Below are positions 8,987-17,937 of a stretch of 64,000 nucleotides of DNA, piece after piece. This DNA is from JACJYC01 sp964558465 (GTDB lineage Bacteria; Bacteroidota; Bacteroidia; Chitinophagales; Saprospiraceae): contig CAZLEF010000006.1 of the NCBI GenBank assembly GCA_964558465.1, positions 1 to 64,000 on the forward strand. The letters are read 5' to 3'. Each line of letters starts with the position of its first letter. The first letter of the stretch is position 1. Below the pieces are notes generated by a model. The model was not told the origin of the DNA. It did not search any database and saw nothing but the letters and a program-made list of their open reading frames with translations. Made by a program: the position numbers and the translations under genes.

Positions 8987-11725
8987 TCAATGCTTTACAA
9001 ACCTGGCGTTCCCGATCAGTTTTCCTTCCCGGTCGTAGGCGGCGAGGAAATAAACGCCCTGTACAAAACCGGAAACATCGATGGAATTGACGCCTATAAC
9101 ATTGACCGTCTGAATGATCCCGACTTCCTGACCAAAAGTATTGGTCACCCTGAACAGATAAGTGTCAGAGTCGCTTTCGACCGTCAATACATCGCTGACC
9201 GGATTGGGAGACACCTTGAGTGCATCCACTTTGACCGGGTTGAAGACGCTCACAACGCCCCTGCATTCGTCCTCAACTTCTTCGCTGACCGAAATCTCGT
9301 CGAAATAGTAGGTTTTTGTTTCGGTTGGAATATTCTCAATGTCAAAGATCAGCGTGATCCTGCCGTAAAGTGCGTTGTCGGGCAGGGCGGAGAAATCCCA
9401 GGTCATCAGCTGCCATTCATTTGGCGTAGAGTAATCCTCGTTATTATCGCCGGAACCCGGGGCGCCGTCGATGCCCCCTTCCATTTTCATGGTCACTTTT
9501 GCAGCGTGGTCCATCCATACCTTCATGGTCATGGCTTTGGCGCCAGGCAGCATGACGATCGGCGCCGGAAGGTCGGCATACATACCGGCGAAGGTTGCGC
9601 CGTCGTTGGATTCGAGGAATACACCCACGGTTTCAGATTCGTTTACACCATCCGGGTCCGGGTTGGAAACCGTAGTGAAAGGCGTCATTTCCAGGGATCC
9701 GTTGGCAAAATACCGCCAGTTGGTCACAGAAAACTGCGGCGTTTCAAAATTGGAAACGCAGGCAGTATAGGGTGCGGGGCGCCAGGCCACATCATCGACA
9801 TAATAAACATCCGTTGCCCCTCCAGGAGACTGGCCTGCATTGAAGAAAATAGCCAGCCGGGTATGGTTGGCCATAGCCTGGTCGCTGAAATCGATGCGGT
9901 ATCTTACCCAGCCGTTTGCGGAGGAAACTTCCGTCCAGATTTCTTTTTGAGGGCTGGTACCGCCTTCCAGTTTGAACAAGAGGGGTACAACCTTGGTGGA
10001 ATAGATCAGCACTTCCAACTGGTTGTAGAAGGACAAGTCGAGGGGGGCGCCGTAATTGTACACCAGTGCCGACCATTCGTCGTTGGGGTCGGTATATTCC
10101 CCTACTTTGTCGAGCGGGTCGGGGTTCAGGCCACCCGGGAACGGGTTTCCGATCACTTTGAGTTTATCGGCGCCGCCGGTAATCCCGACGTTTCGCTGGC
10201 AGTCAAAGTCATCGACGATATTTGTAATAGGTTCCACGTCGGCGCAGGGATCAACCGTTTCGATCCCCTGGGCGAGGTTGTCGAAATACCAGACATCCGT
10301 CGTAGCCAGATCAGGGTCGAAGGAGATCTCCACCCGTTCAAAATCGGTGATGGACTGGAAGTCGACAAAATTAAAATTCAACTGCACCCATTCGCCGGTT
10401 GCAGGGATGGGCTGAGAAACATCCTTCAATCCCTGGCTCGGACTGAACAATTTCAGTACCAGTTCGTCGGCGCCTTCCGGGGCCCAAACCTGCAGGTTCA
10501 TCTGCGGGAAGGTTTCGATAGAGAAACCGGTGGGCAAGCCCGCTTTCAGGCCGCCAAACGCGGAGGAGCCTTTGGTATATTTACCGACGGTGGGCGAATC
10601 GTTTACATCATTCGGGGCAGGGTTGGCCAGTGCGCCGCCGAAAGCGCCAAAAACCCCTTCGTCTCCCAGTGACTCCCAGAACATTTTTGCAGTGGGTTCA
10701 AAATCCTCTAAGACCGACGCAGTTGGCGGAGATTCAAACCGGAGGTCGTCGTAGTAATAGACATCGCCGGAAACGGCATTTTGACCGGCATTAAAAAACA
10801 GGACCAGTTGGCGGTGGCTTGCTCCGATTTGCGCGGAAAAATCCACCGAATATTCTACCCATTGGTTGAGCTGGCTCACCGGCACAGCCGTTTCAACCGC
10901 CGGCGAACTGCCACCCTGCAATTTGACGAGTAAATTCCCGGCTTTGGGGGCCCAAATCTTGACTTTTACAATACTTGCCCCTTCGCCGAAGGGAAAATCG
11001 CCGGGCGAATCCCAATCGTAAACCAGGGCATGGAAGGCCCCGAGCGTATCGCGGTATTCTCCTACGGTTGAACTGGTATTAATTCCCGACGGATCAGGGT
11101 TTGCGACCGGGGAAACGTCATAATAACCCGGGCTGCCGATCGTGCCGTTTCGCTGGCATTCAAAGTCGTCCACGATCTTGGCGTCAACCGCCACGCCTGC
11201 ACATGCGCCCGCCGGTCCGGCTACGATGTTATCAAAAAGGTAAGTGTCGCCACTGGCGGCTACACCCGGATCAAAAAACAGGATAATCTTGTTGATGGTG
11301 GTAAAAGCGGCAGCCCCGCTGAAATCGAAATTGTATTCGATCCAGGTATTGGTCACGGCAATGTTTTTGGTCCGCTCCATGGACTCGCCTGCGCCTTCCA
11401 GTTTCAGGATAAATTTGGTGGCAACGGGGGCGTTGACCTGGATCTTGAACTGGTTGTTGACGGTCAGGTCGATGGGCTGGTCCAGGATTGCGATCAGGAG
11501 GCTATAGGCAAAGCCAGCTTCTTTGGTGTAGGAGCCGACATTGGCGCTCGGGTTGATACCGAGCGGGTCGCTGTCCGGCGGGTTGGCGACCACGGTAAAG
11601 GTACCGTCGCCAAACGAACCATTCCAGGGAAGCGTGTCGGTTTCAAAATCTTCGTAAGTTATCTGCCCGAATGTCATCAGAAAGGGCAAACAAATGAGGA
11701 TGAGAGAAAGTAAATGTTTTTTCAT
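8987..11725 (-). CDS. T9SS surface protein with five tandem CBM-like modules
   Basis: This 912-residue protein has a signal peptide (LMTFGQ), five tandem modules of about 160 residues (roughly 22-178, 179-336, 337-500, 501-657, 658-823) and a T9SS type-A C-terminal domain (VSPNPVSDVL...GVYFLAAYD...RFVKH). Each module starts with an EDFE or DDFECQ motif, passes through a V-G-x-Y/F segment and a K-L-E/Q-G-G strand, and ends with a YYYDD/YLFDN-type strand, the pattern of a beta-jelly-roll carbohydrate-binding fold. Modules 2 and 4 are most alike. No catalytic motif is visible. It takes the place a SusE-type surface glycan-binding protein would hold. It lies 22 bp after the secreted hydrolase, in the same operon. 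Glycan binding is inferred from fold resemblance and context. Confidence 0.8.
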   Translation of the reverse strand: MKKHLLSLILICLPFLMTFGQITYEDFETDTLPWNGSFGDGTFTVVANPPDSDPLGINPSANVGSYTKEAGFAYSLLIAILDQPIDLTVNNQFKIQVNAPVATKFILKLEGAGESMERTKNIAVTNTWIEYNFDFSGAAAFTTINKIILFFDPGVAASGDTYLFDNIVAGPAGACAGVAVDAKIVDDFECQRNGTIGSPGYYDVSPVANPDPSGINTSSTVGEYRDTLGAFHALVYDWDSPGDFPFGEGASIVKVKIWAPKAGNLLVKLQGGSSPAVETAVPVSQLNQWVEYSVDFSAQIGASHRQLVLFFNAGQNAVSGDVYYYDDLRFESPPTASVLEDFEPTAKMFWESLGDEGVFGAFGGALANPAPNDVNDSPTVGKYTKGSSAFGGLKAGLPTGFSIETFPQMNLQVWAPEGADELVLKLFSPSQGLKDVSQPIPATGEWVQLNFNFVDFQSITDFERVEISFDPDLATTDVWYFDNLAQGIETVDPCADVEPITNIVDDFDCQRNVGITGGADKLKVIGNPFPGGLNPDPLDKVGEYTDPNDEWSALVYNYGAPLDLSFYNQLEVLIYSTKVVPLLFKLEGGTSPQKEIWTEVSSANGWVRYRIDFSDQAMANHTRLAIFFNAGQSPGGATDVYYVDDVAWRPAPYTACVSNFETPQFSVTNWRYFANGSLEMTPFTTVSNPDPDGVNESETVGVFLESNDGATFAGMYADLPAPIVMLPGAKAMTMKVWMDHAAKVTMKMEGGIDGAPGSGDNNEDYSTPNEWQLMTWDFSALPDNALYGRITLIFDIENIPTETKTYYFDEISVSEEVEDECRGVVSVFNPVKVDALKVSPNPVSDVLTVESDSDTYLFRVTNTFGQEVGIIQTVNVIGVNSIDVSGFVQGVYFLAAYDREGKLIGNARFVKH

Positions 11726-11747
11726 AAGTGCTTGATTAGGTTTTCTG

Positions 11748-13616
11748 TCAATGAATAAGGAATACTTTCCTGGTCCAGGAATCTTCATCGGTCGATAGTT
11801 GCAAAAAGTAAATCCCCGGCTCGAACCCGCTCAGGTCAATTTCGCGTTGATCTGAGGCCAGGCGTTGCCGGTCAATACAGGTAAAAAGAAGTCTGTTGGT
11901 GCTGTCGTATATCCGCAAGGTAACATTTTTTGGCTGTACCAATTGAAAACGCGAGGTAATTGTATTTTTAGCCGGGTTGGGAAAGTTATCCCATTGAATG
12001 GAATTCGTGGTTGTTGTCTGGACGGAAACGGGATCGGAAACGAATCCTATTTTGTCGAGGGCGGTCTGAATTTCGGGGTTGGCCATAAAATGATCCCACA
12101 ACAAGCCGGTCCGGTGGTTTTCAATCATATTGATAATCGGCCCCTGGTCGATGGCGAGGTAACTTTTGGCATACCAGTTGGCCCCGATATTAAATGCGTC
12201 GTAGAAACCCATCGGGCCCCAGATTTTGTCGCCATGGTCCCGGTAAAAATGAACCAGCGCGGCCATGGATTCAGCCGGCGTATAAGGCATGGATGAAAGC
12301 GCGGCGGTCGGGCTGATGGTGCCGTTGTCGCGGTCGGCGGTGGCTTCATGTGCCAGGTAACCCACAAAAGGGTCGTCGCTGGCGGTCAAACCCCAGCAAA
12401 CTTCGGAATAACCGGGATGATTTTCAGGATTGTCGATGCAATAGGCGCGATTGACGAGGGTATGGTTCCGGTTATGGTCGAAATAATCAGCATAGTTGTC
12501 GTGTTTGTTGCGGGGGTCGAAACCCATAAAAGAGTAGTGTGCAAAAAAGAGCGGACCGCCCCTGGCGGGGCCGACATCCAGTTTGTATCCATAATAGGTT
12601 GATCCATTGGTATAATTGCCGCCGGCCCATCCGAGGTGGTAAAGCTGGGCCGGTACGCCGTAGGTCGGCGACGCCACAGCAAGGAGATAAATGATCAGCG
12701 CTTCGTTGTAACCTCTGATCTGGTGGTTGATGGCAAAGTTGTGGTTGGGCGACCAATGCCAGAAGAGGACATTCTGATTTTGTTTCCGGTACCAGTTCCA
12801 GTTGACCCCTTCCCAGATTTGGGTGATTTTGGTCCGTAAGACGATCTCATCCACGGAATTGCCGCTGAAATATTCCCTTACAGTGAGCAGGCCCTGGATC
12901 AGGAACGCCGTTTCAACCAGGTCGCCGCCGTTATCCAGGCTGCTGAATGGTACGACCTCACCCGTAGTTCCGTTCATCCAGTGTGGGAAAACGCCATAGA
13001 AACGGTCTGCGGTTTCCAGGAACAATACGATTTTAAGCAAACGCTGGAGCCCTTCTTCCCGGGTAATAAACCCCCGCTCGATGGCCACCAGAATGGCCAT
13101 GACCCCAAACCCCGAGCCGCCGATGGTCACGGTTTCTCCGGAAGTGTTGCGTTCGCGCGCCAATCCGGAGACCGGGTGGGCAAAATCCCAAAAGTACCGG
13201 AAGGTATAGGCCTGGACCATATCCAGGAGTTCTTCATCCGTCATGGGTTGGGTAGCTGCGGTATCCGGGACGGAATAAGGGCCGGTTTGACCGGTGTTGG
13301 TGATAGCATTAATCCTGTAAATCCTTTCGCCGCTTTGTTGTCCGGTAAAATCAAGCCAGTAGGTCTGTTCGAAATTCAGAAAAGTGACATAAGAGAAGTC
13401 CGGTTCCCCTTCTATTTGCCGGTAGACCCGGTAACCGAGTATATTGTTCTCCGGATTTTTGTTCCACCGCAATTCAATATGGCTGTCGTAGCCTGTGGTC
13501 TTGAAACCTGAAGGTGCGACAGGTTGGGCAAACACGGGTGCGGCAAAGGCAACTTGCAACAAGCACAATCCCCAAAAAAAGACGTTAGCAGAACAACTGT
13601 TGCGTTTATATTCCAT
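11748..13616 (-). CDS. T9SS-secreted FN3-glucoamylase-like (GH144-type) hydrolase
   Basis: This 622-residue protein has a signal peptide (VAFAAPVFAQ), an FN3 domain (about residues 33-125; HIELRWNKNPENNILGYRVYRQ), and a Glycoamylase/GH144-type catalytic domain (YTFRYFWDFAHP, IGGSGFGVMAILVAIERGF, GYNEALIIYLLAVASPTYG, LSSMPYTPAESMAALVHF, YLAIDQGPIINMIENHRTGLLWDHF). A T9SS sorting tail (WDNFPNPAKNTITS...GIYFLQL...FLIH) ends it. It should be exported across the outer membrane and act outside the cell, probably cutting beta-1,2-glucan before uptake. The ATG at 13616 gives a proper signal peptide; the 31 extra residues from 13709 do not. It is the first structural gene of the locus, downstream of the regulator and candidate operator repeats. 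Confidence 0.87.
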   Translation of the reverse strand: MEYKRNSCSANVFFWGLCLLQVAFAAPVFAQPVAPSGFKTTGYDSHIELRWNKNPENNILGYRVYRQIEGEPDFSYVTFLNFEQTYWLDFTGQQSGERIYRINAITNTGQTGPYSVPDTAATQPMTDEELLDMVQAYTFRYFWDFAHPVSGLARERNTSGETVTIGGSGFGVMAILVAIERGFITREEGLQRLLKIVLFLETADRFYGVFPHWMNGTTGEVVPFSSLDNGGDLVETAFLIQGLLTVREYFSGNSVDEIVLRTKITQIWEGVNWNWYRKQNQNVLFWHWSPNHNFAINHQIRGYNEALIIYLLAVASPTYGVPAQLYHLGWAGGNYTNGSTYYGYKLDVGPARGGPLFFAHYSFMGFDPRNKHDNYADYFDHNRNHTLVNRAYCIDNPENHPGYSEVCWGLTASDDPFVGYLAHEATADRDNGTISPTAALSSMPYTPAESMAALVHFYRDHGDKIWGPMGFYDAFNIGANWYAKSYLAIDQGPIINMIENHRTGLLWDHFMANPEIQTALDKIGFVSDPVSVQTTTTNSIQWDNFPNPAKNTITSRFQLVQPKNVTLRIYDSTNRLLFTCIDRQRLASDQREIDLSGFEPGIYFLQLSTDEDSWTRKVFLIH

Positions 13617-13723
13617 CAAAGCTCTTTTCCTGTAATAATTGTAATAATCTTTGGCAAGGGCATAAACCTGCGGAAGAAATTTTTGCCTTGCTTTCGTATT
13701 CTGATACAATATTACGATTTCGC

Positions 13724-13870
13724 TGCGCCAAAGTCAATTATTCAACCTCACCAATACTACGCCAGTTGTTTTTTTTATTCGGCATTGCTACGCCAATCTA
13801 TAAAATTTAAGAAATAAAATATTGATATTCAATAAATTAAAATAGTGGTAAAAAATAAGACAATACGCCA
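13724..13870. promoter_or_regulatory. Phased direct repeats, candidate operator of the glucan locus
   Basis: CTACGCCA occurs at 13757-13764 and 13788-13795, CTGCGCCA at 13724-13731, and TACGCCA at 13864-13870, all in the same orientation. The first three are spaced 33 and 31 bp apart, close to three helical turns. They lie in the 271-bp gap between the regulator stop and the start of the secreted hydrolase gene. A near-match to the -7 element (TGACTTTG on the minus strand, 13730-13737) overlaps the downstream-most copy. Repeats are seen; binding by the SusR-like protein is inferred. Confidence 0.45.
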
Positions 13871-13887
13871 TTCAAACCAGAGGGGAT

Positions 13888-16746
13888 TTAAACATGGAGC
13901 AAGTAATCGGTCAGGTTGGCGTCGGTGTCCAGCCCCAGTTTTTTGCGCAACCGGTAGCGTTTGTTTTCAACACCCCGGATTGAAATATTCAGCAGAGGGG
14001 CAATTTCCTTGGTGCTGAGGTTCATGCGCAGGTAAGCGGCCAGCCGAAGTTCGCCGGGCGTCAGATCCGGGAATTCTTTTTTCAGTTCTTTGAAAAAGGC
14101 ATCATGGACCAGGTTAAAATTGGTCTCAAAAACCTCCCAGTCCTGGTTATCCGAGAGTTGTCTGTTGATCAGATCCAAGAGCCGGTAGTAGTATTTTTCC
14201 GGAAAGCGGGCGCCCAGGTCGTTTTTGGTCTGCTCCAGTTCACCCTTGATTTGAAACAGGATTTCGTTTTTCCTGATCAGGTTAAAGGTAGAATTGGCCA
14301 ACTGTTTACTTTTGCTGATGATATCGAGCTGGAGTTGTTCGTTTCTATTCCGGATCCGTTCTTCATACAATTGTTGTTCTCTTTCCTTCTCCAGTGCAGC
14401 CCATTGCTGGTTGAGCCGGTATTTCTGCCACCTGCCGACGGCCAAAGCGAACAAGACCAGGATGCCTGCCAGCAAGAGTTTTGCCCAAATCGTCTGATAC
14501 CACCCGGGCAGGATTACAAAGGAGAAAACCGCTTCCTGGCCCCCCGTATTACTGGTCACCAGGAAGCGGTAATACCCTGAATGGAGGTTGGTGTATTGGC
14601 GTGTATGGGCACGCTGCCAATCCGACCAGACGGGGTCAAAGCCCTCCAGTTTAAAACGAAACTGTGGCTGGTCGGAAAAAACAGGCGCAGTGAACCGGAA
14701 CAACAGGTTGTTCTCTTTGGGTAGCAACTTCAGGGGGGCTGATTGCATCTCCGGCATCAGCCCGAGGTTTTTGGCAGGGTACCCGTTGATCCGGACTTCG
14801 GTGATCATGGCGGATGGTAAATGCTGTTTCCTGTTTTTATCCAAAGAAAAAGGATATTGTTTCCCAAGGATTGCATAACCCGTGCTCAGGCAGAAAAAAA
14901 GCTCGTTCCCATTTTTTCCAGGCACAATTGCACGGTCGTTATCGAAGGCAAGGGATAAGGGCAGGGTGGCAACCAGGCTGTCCGACCTGATCCATTCAAT
15001 TTTGTCCTTTTTGATAAAAAAGAGCTCGGCGTTATCAATTGGACAAATGTTCTGAACACCGGACAACTTTTGTCCCCTTAACATGGTGATGGGCAAAAAC
15101 CTGTTCTGCCGGGAGTCCCATTCATGAAAAATCGTATCCGACAGGACAAAAACGTTGTCATCCAAATTGACCAGCCGAAGCCGGGATAAGGTCGGCAGCC
15201 CATCCTTAACTGAAAATTCCCTGTAATGGATGACGCTGTCCTTCTCAGGATTTAATTGAAACCGGTATATGCCTTTATAAGGGTTTACCGCCCATATGTA
15301 GCCTTGCTTGTCGAAACTGAATTGCCGGAGCGGCGCCAAAAGGCCATTGATCCTGTGGCTGAAAACCCAGTTTCCGGATTTATTTTTTTTAAAAATGACC
15401 ATTCCGGTATAAGTTGCCTGGATCAGAAGATCCTGTTCGCCGGGCGCCTTTTTGGTTTGCCATCCGCCGGTGACGCTTGAAATCCAGACTGGTCTTCCCT
15501 GTTCAAGCCGGAAAGTGCCGTTGTTATGCCCGCAAATAATCTGCCCGTCAAATACATTGATTTCCCATATCTGGCCCTGTGTGCCCGAAACCAATTGAAA
15601 ATTATCTTCTATTTGCTGATACAAACCTTGGTTTGTACCCAAATAAAGAGTATTGTTTAATGAAATTGTTGTAAAAACAGTACCAAATTTGCCGTTGATA
15701 TCCCTGTAATACCGGAGCGGATTGCTCAATTGCACGAGATCTATTCCCCGGTCCATCCCGACCCAAAGGTCGCCGGCCTTGTCTTCATATAGCGCAAGGA
15801 TCGTATTGTTTTGCAGCCCATTGATTTTATTGATATGATAAGTAAAGGATCCTGCCGGGTTGAAAAAATAAAGACCATTTTGAACGGACCCAACTGCCAG
15901 TGATCCGTTGCTCAACGCCAGAATGCGGTTCAGTTGGTTATTCGAAAAGCCGTGGTTCAGAGGGTTCTTCCAATAACTTGCGTCTTTTCCCGGCGCGTAT
16001 TCCCAGATGCCATTCTGTTCGGTTGCAATCAAAAATCCGTCCTTCCAGGCGGCCATACCCTGTACCTGGTAAGCAGATAAATTTTTGGTGAACCCTGCAA
16101 AAGTGAAGGTGCTCTCTCCCTTCCATTCAAAAAGTCCGGTTCCGATCACCGGTACCAATACCTTTTCTCCGATTTTCTGGATGAACATCAGGTTGCCGGG
16201 TGGATGTATCTCCCTGACGGTTTTGTAGTCGAACAGGAAAATGGTTGAAAAAGACTGGAACAAGACCCAGCCCTTGCCTGTTACAATGTGCCAGATTTCT
16301 TCCTTCCCCGCATTTTCATTGTCGAAGGAGGCGCTGAGGGAGGTATAAAAAAGATAGCCCCTGGAATTTCGTTTCCAATATCCGAATTCACCATAAGCCC
16401 CTGTAAAAATCCATCCGTTATGGTCGCAGGCCACCGACCGGACAATCTGTTTTTCGGGCAATAAAAAAGTCTGCCATTCCACCCCGTCAAAGGATAAAAG
16501 TCCGCTTGAATTGGCAAAATACATGATCCCGTCGGGCGCCTGGGTGATATCCCAGGTCTGGCTATGTCCCTGGTAATGCGTTTCGTCAAAGGAAACAATA
16601 CGGGGTATTTCATCGCTTGCCCATATTAGAAAGGGTATCGCCTGAAAAATGACAGCAGCGATTGCCCACGAGGGGAATGGGGAGCGGAAATGTTTCGTAT
16701 TTAACCGGAATGGAATCTGATTTTTCAATTCAGCAAAATCTTTCAA
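13888..16746 (-). CDS. SusR-like membrane-spanning regulator: beta-propeller, Y_Y_Y, LuxR-type HTH
   Basis: This 952-residue protein has an N-terminal hydrophobic segment (about 27-45), a periplasmic region of Reg_prop-type propeller repeats (for example DGIMYFANSSGLLSFDG, EDKAGDLWVGMDRGIDLV), and a Y_Y_Y domain (FRFKLEGFDPVWSDWQ...YTNLHSGYYRFLV). A membrane helix follows (about 770-790), then a charged coiled coil, and a C-terminal LuxR/GerE-type helix-turn-helix (LTPGELRLAAYLRMNLSTKEIAPLLNI). No kinase or receiver domain is present, so it resembles the one-piece SusR regulators rather than hybrid two-component sensors. It would bind oligosaccharide in the periplasm and activate the adjacent genes. 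Its position directly upstream of the hydrolase-SusCD operon fits this. Confidence 0.87.
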   Translation of the reverse strand: MKDFAELKNQIPFRLNTKHFRSPFPSWAIAAVIFQAIPFLIWASDEIPRIVSFDETHYQGHSQTWDITQAPDGIMYFANSSGLLSFDGVEWQTFLLPEKQIVRSVACDHNGWIFTGAYGEFGYWKRNSRGYLFYTSLSASFDNENAGKEEIWHIVTGKGWVLFQSFSTIFLFDYKTVREIHPPGNLMFIQKIGEKVLVPVIGTGLFEWKGESTFTFAGFTKNLSAYQVQGMAAWKDGFLIATEQNGIWEYAPGKDASYWKNPLNHGFSNNQLNRILALSNGSLAVGSVQNGLYFFNPAGSFTYHINKINGLQNNTILALYEDKAGDLWVGMDRGIDLVQLSNPLRYYRDINGKFGTVFTTISLNNTLYLGTNQGLYQQIEDNFQLVSGTQGQIWEINVFDGQIICGHNNGTFRLEQGRPVWISSVTGGWQTKKAPGEQDLLIQATYTGMVIFKKNKSGNWVFSHRINGLLAPLRQFSFDKQGYIWAVNPYKGIYRFQLNPEKDSVIHYREFSVKDGLPTLSRLRLVNLDDNVFVLSDTIFHEWDSRQNRFLPITMLRGQKLSGVQNICPIDNAELFFIKKDKIEWIRSDSLVATLPLSLAFDNDRAIVPGKNGNELFFCLSTGYAILGKQYPFSLDKNRKQHLPSAMITEVRINGYPAKNLGLMPEMQSAPLKLLPKENNLLFRFTAPVFSDQPQFRFKLEGFDPVWSDWQRAHTRQYTNLHSGYYRFLVTSNTGGQEAVFSFVILPGWYQTIWAKLLLAGILVLFALAVGRWQKYRLNQQWAALEKEREQQLYEERIRNRNEQLQLDIISKSKQLANSTFNLIRKNEILFQIKGELEQTKNDLGARFPEKYYYRLLDLINRQLSDNQDWEVFETNFNLVHDAFFKELKKEFPDLTPGELRLAAYLRMNLSTKEIAPLLNISIRGVENKRYRLRKKLGLDTDANLTDYLLHV

Positions 16747-16855
16747 CCGACAAAATAATAAAATCCGGCATTTCCCGCCAAAATAAACTAGTTTTGGACA
16801 ATAAAGAAAACTACCTCCGGCCGATTAACGTTTTACTGTAGCTATCACTACAAAA

Positions 16856-17722
16856 ATGAAAATATTCTATTTCATTTCGAAATTGGTAATCCTTACCTGG
16901 CTAATTCTGATCCGGTATCATTACGGGTTGCTGGACAACCTTCCAAAGGGAGAATTCCTTTTAAAGTCAATCGCAGGGTTTGCGATCTTCACGCTCACCT
17001 GCAACCTGATCGTGATCATCCTGATCTGGTTTTACAGGCGGAACAAACACCTGTCGCAAGACCGGATCGACAATGTCATCGCCGGTCTTCAAAATATTTA
17101 TTACCTGTTGTTTGCAGGCGCCGCCATCATGACCTTTGCCAGCTTTTTCGGCATGGATCACAAAACTTTATTTACCAGCCTCAGCATCATTGCCGCTGCA
17201 ATCGCCATCATTTCCAAAGAGTATTTTTCTGAGATCATCAGCGGGATCATTATCGTTTTTTCGAAACAACTATCCATCGGCGATTATGTAAAGATCGGCG
17301 AACATAAAGGCCGGATAACGGACCTGATGCTCACCAAACTCGCCTTGCTGAATGAGGATGACGAAGTCGTTTATCTTCCTAATGCGAAGGTATATTCCAA
17401 TGAGGTCATCAACTATACCAAACGGGAAATCCGGCGGGTAAGCATACCCTTCGAAATCACGCTGGCCTCCCTTCGAACGATCGAGGAGTTGGAACGTGAT
17501 CTGGTCAAAGCTTTGGATGACCATCATAATTATATCGAACCTAAAAGCTTCTATCTCCGGATCGTTGAAATCCGGAAGGATAGCCTTCTGTTGAAGTTTC
17601 AGTATATATTGATGCAACGCGACCGGGAACTGGAAAAAGAAATCAGAAGAAGGACCGTTCGCAGGGTCGTCAACTACGTTAAAAAGAATATGGCAGGCAA
17701 GGTCGTTGAACCCATGGAATAG
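16856..17722 (+). CDS. Small mechanosensitive channel (MscS family)
   Basis: This 288-residue protein has three to four predicted membrane helices in its first 135 residues, then the MscS pore-lining and beta-domain signature (EIISGIIIVFSKQLSIGDYVKIGEHKGRITDLMLTKLALL, VVYLPNAKVYSNEVINYT) and an alpha/beta cytoplasmic C-terminus. MscS channels open under membrane tension and release solutes during osmotic downshock. It is divergent from the SusR-like regulator across a 109-bp gap and is followed by the tRNA-Arg promoter. No operon partner is evident. Confidence 0.9.
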   Translation: MKIFYFISKLVILTWLILIRYHYGLLDNLPKGEFLLKSIAGFAIFTLTCNLIVIILIWFYRRNKHLSQDRIDNVIAGLQNIYYLLFAGAAIMTFASFFGMDHKTLFTSLSIIAAAIAIISKEYFSEIISGIIIVFSKQLSIGDYVKIGEHKGRITDLMLTKLALLNEDDEVVYLPNAKVYSNEVINYTKREIRRVSIPFEITLASLRTIEELERDLVKALDDHHNYIEPKSFYLRIVEIRKDSLLLKFQYILMQRDRELEKEIRRRTVRRVVNYVKKNMAGKVVEPME

Positions 17723-17759
17723 CCTTTTTGCAGATTGAAGCGCAGAACCTAAATTTCTA

Positions 17760-17791
17760 TTTGCATTTCTGCGGAAAGTCTGATACCTTTG
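17760..17791 (+). promoter_or_regulatory. Promoter of tRNA-Arg
   Basis: TTTG at 17760-17763, a 20-nt spacer and TACCTTTG at 17784-17791 match both halves of the Bacteroidota housekeeping promoter. Transcription should begin near 17798, giving a tRNA leader of about 34 nt. Confidence 0.75.
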
Positions 17792-17831
17792 CAGCCGCAA
17801 TTTTTACAGTCTGGATGACAGGCTGTTGCCG

Positions 17832-17903
17832 GGTCTCGTAGTACAACGGATAGTATGTGGGTTTCCGGAACCCAAGATCTAGGTTCGATTCCTAGCGAGA
17901 CCA
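17832..17903 (+). tRNA. tRNA-Arg (anticodon CCG)
   Basis: The 72-nt sequence folds as a full cloverleaf: acceptor arms GGTCTCG and CGAGACC (7 pairs), a short D arm, an anticodon stem TGGGT/ACCCA with loop TTCCGGA (anticodon CCG at 17865-17867, reading CGG), and a T arm CTAGG-TTCGATT-CCTAG. The discriminator base is A and the CCA end is not encoded. The yggS-like gene begins 35 nt downstream, so the two may share a transcript. Confidence 0.95.
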
Positions 17904-17937
17904 CCCGATTTTCCCATTCTTTTTAATTCCGCTTATC

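Noticed and set aside
8978..10672. Plus-strand frame of 564 codons opposite the five-module protein
   Set aside because: It lies antisense to a well-supported protein with repeats and a sorting tail; its own translation shows no recognisable domain.
11101..11286. Short arginine- and proline-rich frames inside large genes
   Set aside because: These are shifted-frame shadows of GC-rich coding sequence.
13617..13887. A missing small gene between the SusR-like regulator and the secreted hydrolase
   Set aside because: No open frame with a plausible start or protein features is present; the gap is A/T-rich and better explained as regulatory sequence.
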